This document shows positions 37,301-52,300 of a DNA stretch of 64,000 nucleotides, piece after piece. The position numbers and the translations under genes are program-made. Source of the DNA: Leptasterias polaris (lineage: Eukaryota; Echinodermata; Asteroidea; Forcipulatida; Asteriidae); contig JAZGTN010000015.1 of NCBI GenBank assembly GCA_037783415.1, positions 1,798,001 through 1,862,000 on the forward strand, read 5' to 3'. Each line of letters opens with the position of its first letter. Position 1 is the stretch's first letter. Below the pieces are notes generated by a model. It was not told the origin of the DNA and ran no database searches. It saw nothing but the letters and a program-made list of their open reading frames with translations.

Positions 37301-40300
37301 TCCATCGAAGGGTCTTTAAATATGCATGTCATAATACAAAGTTGACGAAAAACATTTATTACTATATTAGTCGAACCATTCTCTGACTATAGTGACACAG
37401 CCAACAACCATACCAATCCCCCATTGCCTAATTCTACCTCTGCGACGATCATACTAAATGCTTCTTAGTTTTAAAAACATCTCACCAACGTCACAACTTG
37501 ATTATACAGGATAAACTTTATAACATAATTGTGCATTCAATAAAAGACCCATTTTGAAAAGCAATGATGTTCATACGAAACGTACCGTTTCTAGTCACCG
37601 TGCAGCGACGATAAAGACTACCGTGTGTGATCGTCTGAAACACCCTACACAAACCGATGACGCGTCCTTCCTTCTCGGTGTATGATCAAAACATAACCAT
37701 TGTTCGTCTTTTCCTGCTTGCATTTTCCCACATAATTAAATATCATACTAATCACTGAAGCAGGTGGTCATCTCAGTGAAACTTCGTCTTCAATTCCATA
37801 TTGATAATAAAGCCATGAGAAGGGCAAGTAGGGGAACAATTAGACGTCGAATCTTAGCGGAAATCATGTTAATGCTAGTACGTAGTAGTAAGTACGCCAT
37901 TGATAAGATTGCACTACGTTGTAAGTAAAACATGAATGGAAACTCTCGTTACGCCCACATGGCACTGATAGTAAACAACTACCGTTGTGCCACGTTGGTC
38001 TGTAACAAGTGCCTTGACTGGCTAGCTACCCACCGTTGCCAGTCGCGAGGGGTATGTCATTCTGCGTTAGGCAATGGATTAAGATTAAAGGCCAATTTCT
38101 CTAATAGATCTATGAAAAACTTGATTTGTTCCAGTGTATAAAACAATAAGTATTCAGTACCCTTTGTTTTCAAGAAAAAACAACGAATTTATCTTTCTTA
38201 GTTTGCGAGTTCTGCATGGTTGTTAAACCAAAGACTCAAAATTTGATTAAATTATTTACATTTAATTACCCAATAATTCATTGGGTGACGTCATTATGTT
38301 GTCGAAATTTCTGTTTTATCTAATCATCAGGTGTAATATTGTTGCCAAGTTTCATAACCGTGCGAGTTTGGGAAAGATGTCAAAGTCTGTGGACAACGAT
38401 GCGTGTATTTTTGAGGTGGGCGAACAAACTCAAAAATCCACTAGAGATTTAGAGTTTGTAAAACAAACTCTAGGTGTTCGGGTATCGCTCCTGGGTTCAA
38501 TGCTGTTTTAATGCGTTAGCTATATCAATGAGTCGCTGAAAACAATGTTAATAGCTTGTAAATTTTAAAGAAGGTAAAGTGTAAATCTTCTTACACAGGA
38601 AATAAAACCTACTCAAGATATGAAATTTTATAAATAACAAACTTTTGTTTAGCCAGATTTGAAAACTGATGACATCATTATGAAGTTACAAATGTTTTTA
38701 TCGAGACATAGATATTTAAATATGTGCCAAGTGAAAAACAAAGATTAACTTACAAAACAAAAATCAGCGAAAGAGTACATTATTTAAATTATTTGAAAGA
38801 GCAAAAGGTCCATTGTCATTTCATAGTCATACAGCAGAGGAACATTTTCCCCTTCTCTTGGCAGCAGATGTTGAAACAATCATTTGAATGACCCACACGT
38901 TCAACTATTATATATGCCATTCACTGAAGTTTATTTATTTGTCAATGGATATCGATTCTTTTTTGATTAAAAAACCACATTAGATGATATTTATGTTGAC
39001 ATTATTAAGTTACAATTCTGAAACTTTTTACAGTGAGTTGGATACTCATTAAGTATCGGTGCATGAATCATTAATTGTTCAAAACATATATGCACTGATG
39101 AAGATGTCATTAAAATTAGTCAAGTATTATGAGCTATCGGTTGCATGTTTTAAATTAGCTTGTTTGATTTTTAGACATTGATTTTCCTACAGAACGGTTT
39201 GTTAAATTTAGAATATTAAAATGAAAGACACTTGTTTAGGATAATTATGCAAGACAAAGGCAAAGCATGAGGACGGCAAGTCTAAGCATCTCGTGAATTT
39301 ATACTAATAACATAATGAGTTAAGTACTATTTTTAGGAAAACCTCCATCGAAGGGTCTTTAAATATGCATGTCATAATAAAAAAGTTGACGAAAAACATT
39401 TATTAGTCGAACCATTCTCTGACTATAGTGACACAGCCAACAACCATACCAATCCCCCATTGCCTAATTCTACCTCTGCGACGATCATACTAAATGCTTC
39501 TTAGTTTTAAAAACATCTCACCAACGTCACCACTTGATGCTAAAACATTGTGCGACGTCATCATGACGTCACCAGTGCCCAACGTAAAGTCAATAGATTT
39601 CGCTCGCCACAATTTCTGTTCTATGGCCTGTGTGGTAAAAAAAACACCTCCATAAGACTGTGCGGCGCGGTATGCTACTTTATGTGTTCTCTGATGTTAT
39701 AATGTAAGGAATTATGAAGTCACCCCCTGTCAGAGCACGCTCTATCAATCGTCTATTTTCAAACAAAATAAGTTTAATTTTGAAATCTACAGAATATGCT
39801 TGATCGAGTCAGAAGTTGTTTCCCATCCCATCCCGGAATACTGTGAGCTACGGTACTAATGTTTCAAGCTCGAAAACATTTTGCATCAATTTTTGATTTC
39901 ACGTACTAACACAAAACGTTTCACTTTATTGCTTATTAATTTTGGACAAAAAGCGGTCATAAGCACCATGTATATGAAGTTCAAAGTAACAAGTCTCCAC
40001 TGTAAGAAAACTAGTGACTTTTTGAAGGAAAGCGGTATTTTATAAAAGCCTTCAGCATTAGATGCCGTTTTCTACAATTGTTACTTTTTACTGTCTACGT
40101 GTGTGTCAGTTCGTGGAACCGGTGGGTGACGATTTGATAGCTTCACAGTTACCTTGACAAATGTGTCTCGAAAGTAAACATTCATGACTTATCACATGGC
40201 TGCTTGCAATGGTTTATTGTCTGACACAATGTATGTACTAAATTAAACTTCGGAGTCTAGACACTATTGTGTGCATTTTACCAGTACATTGTACATTATT

Positions 40301-43300
40301 GATAGCTTCACAGTTACCTTGACAAATGTGTCTCGAAAATAAAAACAATCATGATTTATCACATGGCTGCTTGCAATGGTTTATTGTCTGACACAATGTA
40401 TGTACTAAATTAAACTTCGGAGTCTAGACACTATTGTGTGCATTTTACCAGTACATTGTACATTATTGATAGCTTCACAGTTACATTGACAATGTGTCTC
40501 GAAAGTAAACCTGTATGAATTGTCACATGACTGCTTGCAGCGGTTTAAATACCATTTGTTTTCAAAAAATAACAACGAATTTATCGTTCTTAGTTTCTGA
40601 GTTCTGGTTGTTAAACCAAAAACTCAAAATTTGATTTAAATTAATTACATTTAATTACCCAATAAATCAATGGATGACGTCATTATGTGTCAAAACTTCT
40701 GTTTCATCTATTTATCAGGTGTAACACTGTTGCCAAGTTTCATGACCGTACGAGCTTGGGAAGGATATCAAAGTCTGCGGACAACGATTTGTGTGTATTT
40801 TTGAGATGGAACAAACTCAAAAATTCACTAGAGATTTAGAGTTTGTAAAACAAACTCTAGGTGTTCGGGTTCTCGCTGGGCTCAGTGCTGTTTTAATGCG
40901 TTAGCTATATCATTGAATCGCTATATCATTGAATCGCTGAAAACATTGTTGATAGCTTTTGAAATTTCAAGGAAAGTAAAGTGTAAATCTTCGTTGATTG
41001 AACGTTAGTTTACACAGGAAATTAATGCACCTCACAATATGAATTTTTAAAAATAATAATCTTTTGTTAAAGCCAACCCTATTTTGGTTGCTAAAAAAAT
41101 GATCCTTATCCTTATCCTTATCCTACATTTGAAAACTGATGACGTTTGATAAGTTCTTATCGAGACATTGGTATTTAATTATGTGCTTTAAATTGTAAGT
41201 GAAAAACGTAGGTGAACTTACTAAACGTATTGTCAGCAAAAGAGTACATTATATAATTTATTTGAAAGGGCAGAGGGTCAATATTGTCCTTTCATACAGA
41301 GCAGCATAAATTTTTCGAATTTCCTTTTGTTTTGGTTGCATATTATCTTAAAACGCGCCTTTGAATTACTCACAAGTACAACTATCATGTATGCCACTCA
41401 CAGAAGTTTATTTATTTTCCAATGGATATTGATTCTTTATAATAAATCCGACTATGCAAATCATGTTGACATTATTAAATTACAATTCTTAGAAGTTTTA
41501 ACAGGTTTTCAAATACTGTGATTTGGCTTCTCATTATGTATCGGTGCATGATACTTTGATTGTTAAATACATATGCACTGATGATGATGTCGTTAAAACA
41601 AGTCGAGCATACAATGAGCTATTGGTTGCATTTTTTAAAATAGCTTGCTTGATTTTTAGACATTAGTCTTCATACAGAACGGTTTGTTAAATTTATAATA
41701 TTGAAATAAAAAACACATGTTTTTAAAAATTATGCAAGATAAAGGCACGTCATGAAGACGGCAAATTTAAGCCTCTCGTGAATTTAAACTAATAAAATAG
41801 TTGTAACGAGTTAATAACTATTTCTACCTGTATGGTGCATCATCATACATTCAGCAAGGAATTAGGGAATTGAACACAGCAACGAGTATGATTTTTTTCA
41901 CTGGAGAACATTCGGGTACTGATGTGTTGTATATTCTGAAGAAGAAAAAAACAATAAACAAAGTATGACTCAAAGCAAATTAAGTCAAGCTGAAACTGCT
42001 CAAATAAATAAAATTCAAGACTTACAACATTTTATGATTTTATAATGATAATAATGATTTATTGAATTTATATTGCGCCCTCTCCAGGACCAACCTGTTC
42101 GAGGGCGCATAACAATACAACATATCAGAGTAGGAAATTACGCAAGAAAAAATTAGTGGAAGGTGCACATCCTGTTTTTGATGTGAACAACTTATAAACG
42201 AAACCTTATTAGGGGAAACTTTATCGAAGGGTTTTCAAATAATTATGTCATAATACAAAGTTGACTGAAAACATTCATCAGTCTGACCATTTTCTGATTA
42301 TGTGACACAGCCAACAATCATACCAATCCCCCATTGCCCAACTCTATCTCTTCGACGTTCATACTAAACGTTCCTTAGTTTTAAAAACATTTCACCAACG
42401 TCACCACTTGATGATACAGGATAAACTTTATAACGTAATTGTGCATCAAATAAAAGAATCATTTTGAAAAGCAATGATGTTCACACGAAAACTTACCGAA
42501 GTTAGTCCCGTGTAGCAAAAATTCCTACCTCCATGGATAAACACATGCCGTGAGAAGGGTCTGAAACACCCATTACGATCGGATGACACATCCTTCCTTC
42601 TCGGTGTATGATCAAAACATAACCATTGTTCGTCTTTTCCTGCTTGCATTTTCCCACATAATTAAATACCATACGAATCACTGAAGCAGGTGGTCATCTC
42701 AGTGAAACTTCGTCTTCAATTCCATATTGATAATAAAGCCATGAGAAGGGCAAGTAGGGGAACAATTAGACGTCAAATCTTAGCGAAAATCATGTTAATG
42801 CTAGTACGTAGTAGTAAGTACGCCATTGATAAGATTGCACTACGTTGTAAGTAAAACATGAATGGAAACTCTCGTTACGCCCACATGGCACTGATAGTGA
42901 ACAACTACCGTTGTGCCACGTTGGTCTGTAACAAGTGCATTGACTGGCTAGCTACCCACCGTTGCCAGTCGCGAGGGGGTATATGCCATTCTGCGTTAGG
43001 CAATGGATTAAGATTAAAGGCCAATTTCTCTAATAGATCTATGAAAAACTTGATTTGTTCCAGTGTATAAAACAATAAGTATTCAGTACCCTTTGTTTTC
43101 AAGAAAAAACAACGAACTTATCGTTCTTAGTTTGCGAGTTCTGCATGGTTGTTAAACCAAAGACTCAAAATTTGATTAAATTATTTACATTTAATTACCC
43201 AATAATTCATTGGGTGACGTATATTAATTAAACAACGTAACGGCGAGGTTTTTCATGTAAATAGTCATAAACTGAACTGATCGTATGCAAGACCCGTTCG

Positions 43301-46300
43301 ATGATGTATTGATTGTAGAAATCCAATCCGTAGTTATTGGACTATAATACTAAAAGATATCACTAACAATTCAAAAAAAAATGTTATCAAACTACGCCTG
43401 TTTGCTGCGCTTATACCGTCTGGTGCCGATTACTGAAGCAACAAGTCATGATTATGAAAAGGGCATAAGAACCTACTGTTTACACGATGTGCAATTTATG
43501 TTGACTTTATTTTGCTGTTCACATTGTATTTCTTTGAAGTATTCAACAGGATCTAAAAGTTAGATTCGCGTAAAAACCGTTGTTGATCAGAGTCAAATTT
43601 ATGTTGACCTTTTATATTTCCGATTGCATTTTCTCAGTTATCAAAAGTTCTTCAAATCACCAAAACAATTCAGCAAAATACACTCGTTCAGTTGATATTT
43701 ACCACCAAGCCAACAAAAGGCTAACACGAAGGTTATGCAATGAGCTATTCATTGGACCACCGTCGAACATCGTAGATTTCCGAAGGATGGTTGCATTTAT
43801 CGACGAGTGCAGTAACAAAGGACCATTAACTTGGTATAGCGCCAGCATGGATAACGTGTCACGACACAGCAATGCAGTCTTCGTGGACTTTGCACCCAAG
43901 ATCAATGGCGCAGTGTGTGTACTGTTACATGTACATGCAAGATTACGCGTGGTCAATGGAGCAGAATGACCAGACCTGCGGGCTATACTAACGTAATGTT
44001 CAACTTACATTTTCAGCGGGAAGTCAAGAACAACCGGGATAACTCTTTGTGTAGCATTTGTTGAGTTTTAAAAGACCTGTCCGATGATGTATTGATTGAA
44101 GCAATCCATTCAGTAATGATTAAGTTATGATTTTTTGAAATATTAAATTTTGATTTACTGTATTTCAACACCTGATGACGTAATCATGACGTCACAACAA
44201 CTTGATGGAGGTTTCATCAAGGTTCTAACATGGTGTAAATTTGAGGTTGATCGGATAAACAGAAGTGAATAATTTGGGCAGGAAATGTTTTTTGGTTAAG
44301 AATTGCAGAAAGGCAAACTTTGACCTTCCGTTACGACCGGAAGTAAAGGTCATGTGAATTTGGCGTTAACTTTTCAAATGTTGCCCGTGTCTTGATCTAT
44401 CATAATGTTTAAATATGAATATTATAGCTTTCCTATTCAGAAACATACAGCCATTGGCATGAGGGCACTTTTTTGACCTTAAATGGCTTGTAATTTGACA
44501 CCCGATGACGTCATCATGACGTCATTACTCACACGTCTTCTGCTCTTTATGTTCTAATGTCACATTAAGTTTCAAGTTGATCAAAGGTTTGCAAGTATGT
44601 TTTTTTCTGCGGACAAACGACTATCAGAAGATTAAGCAAAACAAAGAAAAGAAAAAAAAAAAAAAAAAAAAAAACGAACAAAAACAAGGAGTTGTTCAGT
44701 CTGTGGACCGAACACCTAACTAGAGATTTAGAGTTTGTAAAACAAACTCTAGGTGTTCGGGTTCTCGCTGGGCTCAGTGCTGTTTTAATGCGTTAGCTAT
44801 ATCATTGAATCGCTATATCATTGAATCGCTGAAAACATTGTTGATAGCTTTTGAAATTTCAAGGAAAGTAAAGTGTAAATCTTCGTTGATTGAACGTTAG
44901 TTTACACAGGAAATTAATGCACCTCACAATATGAATTTTAAAAAATAATAATCTTTTGTTAAAGCCAACCCTATTTTGGTTGCTAAAAAAAATGATCCTT
45001 ATCCTTATCCTTATCCTACATTTGAAAACTGATGACGTTTGATAAGTTCTTATCGAGACATTGGTATTTAATTATGTGCTTTAAATTGTAAGTGAAAAAC
45101 GTAGGTGAACTTACTAAACGTATTGTCAGCAAAAGAGTACATTATTTAATTTATTTGAAAGGGCAGAGGGTCAATATTGTCCTTTCATACAGAGCAGCAT
45201 AAATTTTTCGAATTTCCTTTTGTTTTGGTTGCATATTATCTTAAAACGCGCCTTTGAATTACTCACAAGTACAACTATCATGTATGCCACTCACAGAAGT
45301 TTATTTATTTTCCAATGGATATTGATTCTTTATAATAAATCCGACTATGCAAATCATGTTGACATTATTAAATTACAATTCTTAGAAGTTTTAACAGGTT
45401 TTCAAATACTGTGATTTGGCTTCTCATTATGTATCGGTGCATGATACTTTGATTGTTAAATACATATGCACTGATGATGATGTCGTTAAAACAAGTCGAG
45501 CATACAATGAGCTATTGGTTGCATTTTTTAAAATAGCTTGCTTGATTTTTAGACATTAGTCTTCATACAGAACGGTTTGTTAAATTTATAATATTGAAAT
45601 AAAAAACACATGTTTTTAAAAATTATGCAAGATAAAGGCAAGTCATGAAGACGGCAAATTTAAGCCTCTCGTGAATTTAAACTAATAAAATAGTTGTAAC
45701 GAGTTAATAACTATTTCTACCTGTATGGTGCATCATCATACATTCAGCAAGGAATTAGGGAATTGAACACAGCAACGAGTATGATTTTTTTCACTGGAGA
45801 ACATTCGGGTACTGATGTGTTGTATATTCTGAAGAAGAAAAAAACAATAAACAAAGTATGACTCAAAGCAAATTAAGTCAAGCTGAAACTGCTCAAATAA
45901 ATAAAATTCAAGACTTACAACATTTTATGATTTTATAATGATAATAATGATTTATTGAATTTATATTGCGCCCTCTCCAGGACCAACCTGTTCGAGGGCG
46001 CATAACAATACAACATATCAGAGTAGGAAATTACGCAAGAAAAAATTAGTGGAAGGTGCACATCCTGTTTTTGATGTGAACAACTTATAAACGAAACCTT
46101 ATTAGGGGAAACTTTATCGAAGGGTTTTCAAATAATTATGTCATAATACAAAGTTGACTGAAAACATTCATCAGTCTGACCATTTTCTGATTATGTGACA
46201 CAGCCAACAATCATACCAATCCCCCATTGCCCAACTCTATCTCTTCGACGTTCATACTAAACGTTCCTTAGTTTTAAAAACATTTCACCAACGTCACCAC

Positions 46301-49300
46301 TTGATGATACAGGATAAACTTTATAACGTAATTGTGCATCAAATAAAAGAATCATTTTGAAAAGCAATGATGTTCACACGAAAACTTACCGAAGTTAGTC
46401 GCGTGTAGCAAAAATTCCTACCTCCATGGATAAACACATGCCGTGAGAAGGGTCTGAAACACCCATTACGATCGGATGACACATCCTTCCTTCTCGGTGT
46501 ATGATCAAAACATAATCATTGTTCGTCTTTTCCTGCTTGCATTTTCCCACATAATTAAATACCATACGAATCACTGAAGCAGGTGGTCATCTCAGTGAAA
46601 CTTCGTCTTCAATTCCATATTGATAATAAAGCCATGAGAAGGGCAAGTAGGGGAACAATTAGACGTCAAATCTTAGCGAAAATCATGTTAATGCTAGTAC
46701 GTAGTAGTAAGTACGCCATTGATAAGATTGCACTACGTTGTAAGTAAAACATGAATGGAAACTCTCGTTACGCCCACATGGCACTGATAGTGAACAACTA
46801 CCGTTGTGCCACGTTGGTCTGTAACAAGTGCATTGACTGGCTAGCTACCCACCGTTGCCAGTCGCGAGGGGGTATATGCCATTCTGCGTTAGGCAATGGA
46901 TTAAGATTAAAGGCCAATTTCTCTAATAGATCTATGAAAAACTTGATTTGTTCCAGTGTATAAAACAATAAGTATTCAGTACCCTTTGTTTTCAAGAAAA
47001 AACAACGAATTTATCGTTCTTAGTTTGCGAGTTCTGCATGGTTGTTAAACCAAAGACTCAAAATTTGATTAAATTATTTACATTTAATTACCCAATAATT
47101 CATTGGGTGACGTCTATTAATTAAACAACGTAACGGCGAGGTTTTTCATGTAAATAGTCATAAACTGAACTGATCGTATGCAAGACCCGTTCGATAGTAT
47201 TGATTGTAGAAATCCAATCCGTAGTTATTGGACTATAATACTAAAAGATATCACTAACAATTCAAAAAAAAATGTTATCAAACTACGCCTGTTTGCTGCG
47301 CTTATACCGTCTGGTGCCGATTACTGAAGCAACAAGTCATGATTATGAAAAGGGCATAAGAACCTACTGTTTACACGATGTGCAATTTATGTTGACTTTA
47401 TTTTGCTGTTCACATTGTATTTCTTTGAAGTATTCAACAGGATCTAAAAGTTAGATTCGCGTAAAAACCGTTGTTGATCAGAGTCAAATTTATGTTGACC
47501 TTTTATATTTCCGATTGCATTTTCTCAGTTATCAAAAGTTCTTCAAATCACCAAAACAATTCAGCAAAATACACTCGTTCAGTTGATATTTACCACCAAG
47601 CCAACAAAAGGCTAACACGAAGGTTATGCAATGAGCTATTCATTGGACCACCGTCGAACATCGTAGATTTCCGAAGGATGGTTGCATTTATCGACGAGTG
47701 CAGTAACAAAGGACCATTATCTTGGTATAGCGCCACCATGGATAACGTGTCACGACACAGCAATGCAGTCTTCGTGGACTTTGCACCCAAGATCAATGGC
47801 GCAGTGTGTGTACTGTTACATGTACATGCAAGATTACGCGTGGTCAATGGAGCAGAATGACCAGACCTGCGGGCTATACTAACGTAATGTTCAACTTACA
47901 TTTTCAGCGGGAAGTCAAGAACAACCGGGATAACTCTTTGTGTAGCATTTGTTGAGTTTTAAAAGACCTGTCCGATGATGTATTGATTGAAGCAATCCAT
48001 TCAGTAATGATTAAGTTATGATTTTTTGAAATATTAAATTTTGATTTACTGTATTTCAACACCTGATGACGTAATCATGACGTCACAACAACTTGATGGA
48101 GGTTTCATCAAGGTTCTAACATGGTGTAAATTTGAGGTTGATCGGATAAACAGAAGTGAAGAATTTGGGCAGGAAATGTTTTTTGGTTAAGAATTGCAGA
48201 AAGGCAAACTTTGACCTTCCGTTACGACCAGAAGTAAAGGTCATGTGAATTTGGCGTTAACTTTTCAAATGTTGCCCGTGTCTTGATCTATCATAATGTT
48301 TAAATATGAATATTATAGCTTTCCTATTCAGAAACATACAGGCATTGGCATGAGGGCACTTTTTTGACTTTAAATGGCTTGTAATTTGACACCCGATGAC
48401 GTCATCATGACGTCATTGTTCACACACCTTCTGCTCTTTATGTTCTAATGTCACATTAAGTTTCAAGTTGATCAAAGGTTTGCAAGTATGTTTTTTTCTG
48501 CGGACAAACTACAATCAGAAGAATAAGCAAAACAAAGAAAAAAAAAAAAACGAACAAAAACAAGGAGTTGTTCGGTCTGTGGACCGAACACCTAAAAAAA
48601 AACCGAACAAAAACAAGGAGTTGTTCGGTCTGTGGACCGAACACCTAAATATTTAGAATCAGCTGTAAGTTATGATAGTCTACATTAGTCTAGCACCATA
48701 TGTCACTGTAAAATGGCTAATGAAAAAGCATCATCTCCAACCTGCATGCTGTATGCCATGCCAAAGGAAATGCACACAATCATATACTAAAAACAACTAT
48801 CAGTTCAGTTAAGTATGGGTTCTAAAAGCTACAAAGGGATAGAGAAGAAATGGACAAGCTTGCAGTGATTTACCTAACCCCACTCTTGTGGCAAACTTGG
48901 AGTCGTCGGCCTCAAAAGCAGCGGCGGATACAGGGGGGGGGGGGCGTGGGGGCGCACGCCCCCCCCCCCTTTTGCTTGAGAAAAAATTAAAAAAATAAAA
49001 AGAGACACCATCAAGGAGAAAAGTGAGGGAGAGACAAAATTAATGACTAAGGCCCTACCTAGTATTTTATTTGAAAAAAGCTACTAAAAATCCGTACCTA
49101 GTACACTTTGTTTCATTTGTGGACCACTATTATTTCACTGTCAGACATTGTCTCACGTGAATCTTGTGTACTGTGTGGAAAGTGTGTTTTTCTCACACAC
49201 TGAACATGCCTGGCGCGGGGATCCGGGGGCGTGAAGATCATTCACCCACATCGTGAGTCGACCATGCATGCCACCTGTGTGTGTGTACATTGTGCAAAGA

Positions 49301-52300
49301 AGTTTCTGGATGGAAAGTCAGTACTCGCGCGCGCTAAATACAATGTGACTTTTACAATACGAACTTCCGGAAACTAGTGAAGACATAGCCCCATAAATAG
49401 GGATAATCTACTTCGTATCCTTGGCCCAGTGCATCCTTTTTTTCTGTGGCCGATTTAATTTTTAATCCGGGTTATGAAACGTACCGATCGAATGCTATAC
49501 TCTACTTGTAGAAGGCCCTAATACTGATTTTTTTTTTTTTTTAACATCACAGATCTTTTGGGAAAATTGTTTGCCTTTTGAGTCGCGAGTGTGATTTTTT
49601 CCCCACTTATTAACTTGCGGGAAAACCATTGTCAGGTTCCCTCAACAATCCACAACAGTTAGACGATCAACTGCTGATATTTAATGGGGACCAGACTGAT
49701 TTAGTCAGCGCGCCGAGCGTAATCAAGGTTTTGTGAAATACGTGTAATGCTGTGCGCATCTCACGCCCGTGCTCAGCGCGTTATGTAAATCAGTCTGGTC
49801 CCCATAGATAGTTTAAATGTTGTGAAATTGTTAAGGGAACCCAACTAGGTTCTCGCGCAAGTTGTTAATACGCGTTATCAAAAAATTCACTCTCGCGACT
49901 AGAAAGGCAATCAATTTTCCCCAAAAATCTGTGATGTTTAAAAAAAATGTTTAGCATTTGGGCTTTCTACAAGTAGGCCTACAGTAGCATTCGATCGGTA
50001 AGTTTTATAACCCGGATTAAAAACTACATCGGGCACAAAATAGGATTGCAATGGTGCTTAGGCCCAATTGGCAAGGATACGAACGAAGTGGATTGGCCCT
50101 ACCATGGGGCTAGTGAAGACATAGCATCGTATAATCATGGTGTCTCACTCTGTTTAGAAAATCACTGATTTTTTTCGTATTCAAGAAAGAGGGTAAATAT
50201 CCGTTGTGTTTCTTTCAAACTAGTCATTATCAATTGTGCAGATAGTACAACGATGTAGGGCTGGGAGAGGGGGCTAGGCCTCTAGTAGGCCTACCCTCAC
50301 CTTTTCGTACATTAATGTTATTGTTGCTCGATCGCGCTGTCACTGAAGACAAGCACAGCTTGTTATTTTGTTTCACATTCTAATCCTCAAGTATGTGAAA
50401 ACTAAATGACAAAGAGACCCTATTTGGTTATATTAAAAATTGCACTATCGTTTAACTCGCCAACAGTTTTCCCCCCTGAATAAGTATAAGTTGTAGCCTG
50501 CATTTTGATTTTATAACTCGGGATGGCCGATTCAAATCGATGACTCCCAACTCGAAAATAATGTTTTAATAATGATCTTGCAAAAACAAAATTGGTTTAA
50601 GTGGTCGGATATTGCATGAGATCGTACCACAGAGCATCTAAAATCCTGTTTCGTAGCATTGCGGGCCCCGGAACCGGCCCATGCCGTTAGGGGTTCGCAT
50701 TATGCGCTCGTAGGCGCCACATATTGCATTCATCATTTGCTGCTTGGTAAATTTTCACGCCCCCCCCGTTTGGAAAATCCTGGATCCGCCCCTGCCCAGG
50801 GTTCAGTAATCGGGCCAATTGTATTCAACTTATATTCTTCACCACTGGAGGATGTCATCAAGTCACATGGTATTTACCATTTACGCAGACGACACCCAAT
50901 TGTACTCAATTCTTGAACAAACTGATCAGTCTAATGTCATCTCAAATCTTGAAGCCTGCTTGAATGACATCAAGGCATGGTCTTCAGCAAATGGGATGAA
51001 ACTTAATGAGGAAAAGACAGAAATGCTCCACATTTCATCACGTTTTAGAAATAAATCCACTATTCCTCCAATCACCTTCGATAATTCATATATTCAACCA
51101 ATTCAAAGTGCACGGAACCTTGGGGTTATCCTGGATCAACATCTAACTATGACAAAGCACATCAACAACATATGTCGTGCCTCTTCCTTCGGCTTACACA
51201 AAATAGGAAAAATTAGACAGTTTTTAGATCAACCAACAACAGAAAGGTTGATCGCACGCATTCGTGATGAGCCGCTTAGACAACTGTAATAGCCTTCTCA
51301 ACGGATTACCAGACTCACAACTCAATAAACTTCAACGCATACAAAATGCAGCAGCTAGGATGATCACCAAAACACGCTTATATGAACCAATTTCCCCAGT
51401 CTTACATCAGCTACATTGGCTACCAGTAAAATCCCGGATAACTTTTAAAATATTGGTTTTGATCTACAAATGCACACATGAAATGGCCCCGGTTTACCTC
51501 CAAGAATTAATCAGCAAATATCATCCATCAAGGACTCTTCGCTCCAGCAACAAAGATCTTCTCACTCCGCATCCAGTTTTCACCAAATCATATGGTCAAC
51601 GTACCTTCCAATTCATTGCACCTGAACTATGGAACAATCTGCCACACCACATCAAAAACTGCCCCACCCTGGAACAATTTAAGTTAAAACTTAAAACACA
51701 CCTGTTTACCCACTCAAGCGCGTAGAGACTTCATTGTAATATGCGCTTTATAAGAACTGTTTATTATTATTTATTATTATTTCTCGCGATCTATACACGC
51801 TTCAGTTGGAGTTTAGGAATTGACATGTAGAGTGTTGGAACAAGGGTATTGGAATTTTCCAACATACAGCAACAGCACATAATAGTAAGAAAGAAGCTTT
51901 CAAAGAGCATTCATAGTTCTACTGGTAATTATTAAGGGAACAATTTCATCCAGCAATTTCGCATACACTGTAGCAAAATATTTAGACTGAACTTGTTTTG
52001 TGCACACTGAATGCTAATAATACTGAGTGGCAACTCCTGATTTTTGAGTAGCAACTCCTGCATTTTGTGTAGCAATTTGCTCTGCTAAACAAGGGAAATC
52101 GTTCACTGTTATTAATTTTGTCCCTTTACGTCAAAAGGCAACCTTCCTAAATACTGATATCATAATTATTAATTGTGTTTTGTTTTTATTTTATACTAGG
52201 AAGCAGGAGCGGACTGTGCTAAGTTTCAGAAATCAGAATTACAATACAAATTCAACAAAGCTGCTCTCGCTCGGCCTTACAAGTCTAAGAACTCCTTCGG

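Larger units (their letters stand above)
16229..48655. repeat. mosaic array of hairpin-ended units filling most of NANS intron 1
   Basis: Twelve copies of one short hairpin mark the ends of units. The hairpin has arms AGAGTTTGT and ACAAACTCT, is usually preceded by ACTAGAGATTT and is followed by AGGTGTTCGGG. Copies start at 16229, 18265, 21339, 24868, 26485, 30012, 30461, 32578, 36419, 38451, 40838 and 44730. Units are assembled from shared modules, which I call Q (right after the hairpin), R, S and P (right before the next hairpin). Unit lengths range from 0.45 to 3.9 kb. The array contains gypsy and LINE debris and about 26 TGACGTCA palindromes. Confidence 0.85.

Noticed and set aside
42446..42649. 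Minus-strand frame ending near a GTAAGT donor (CTAACTTCG|GTAAGT)
   Set aside because: Considered as a captured exon; the peptide is not recognisable and related copies lack the frame.
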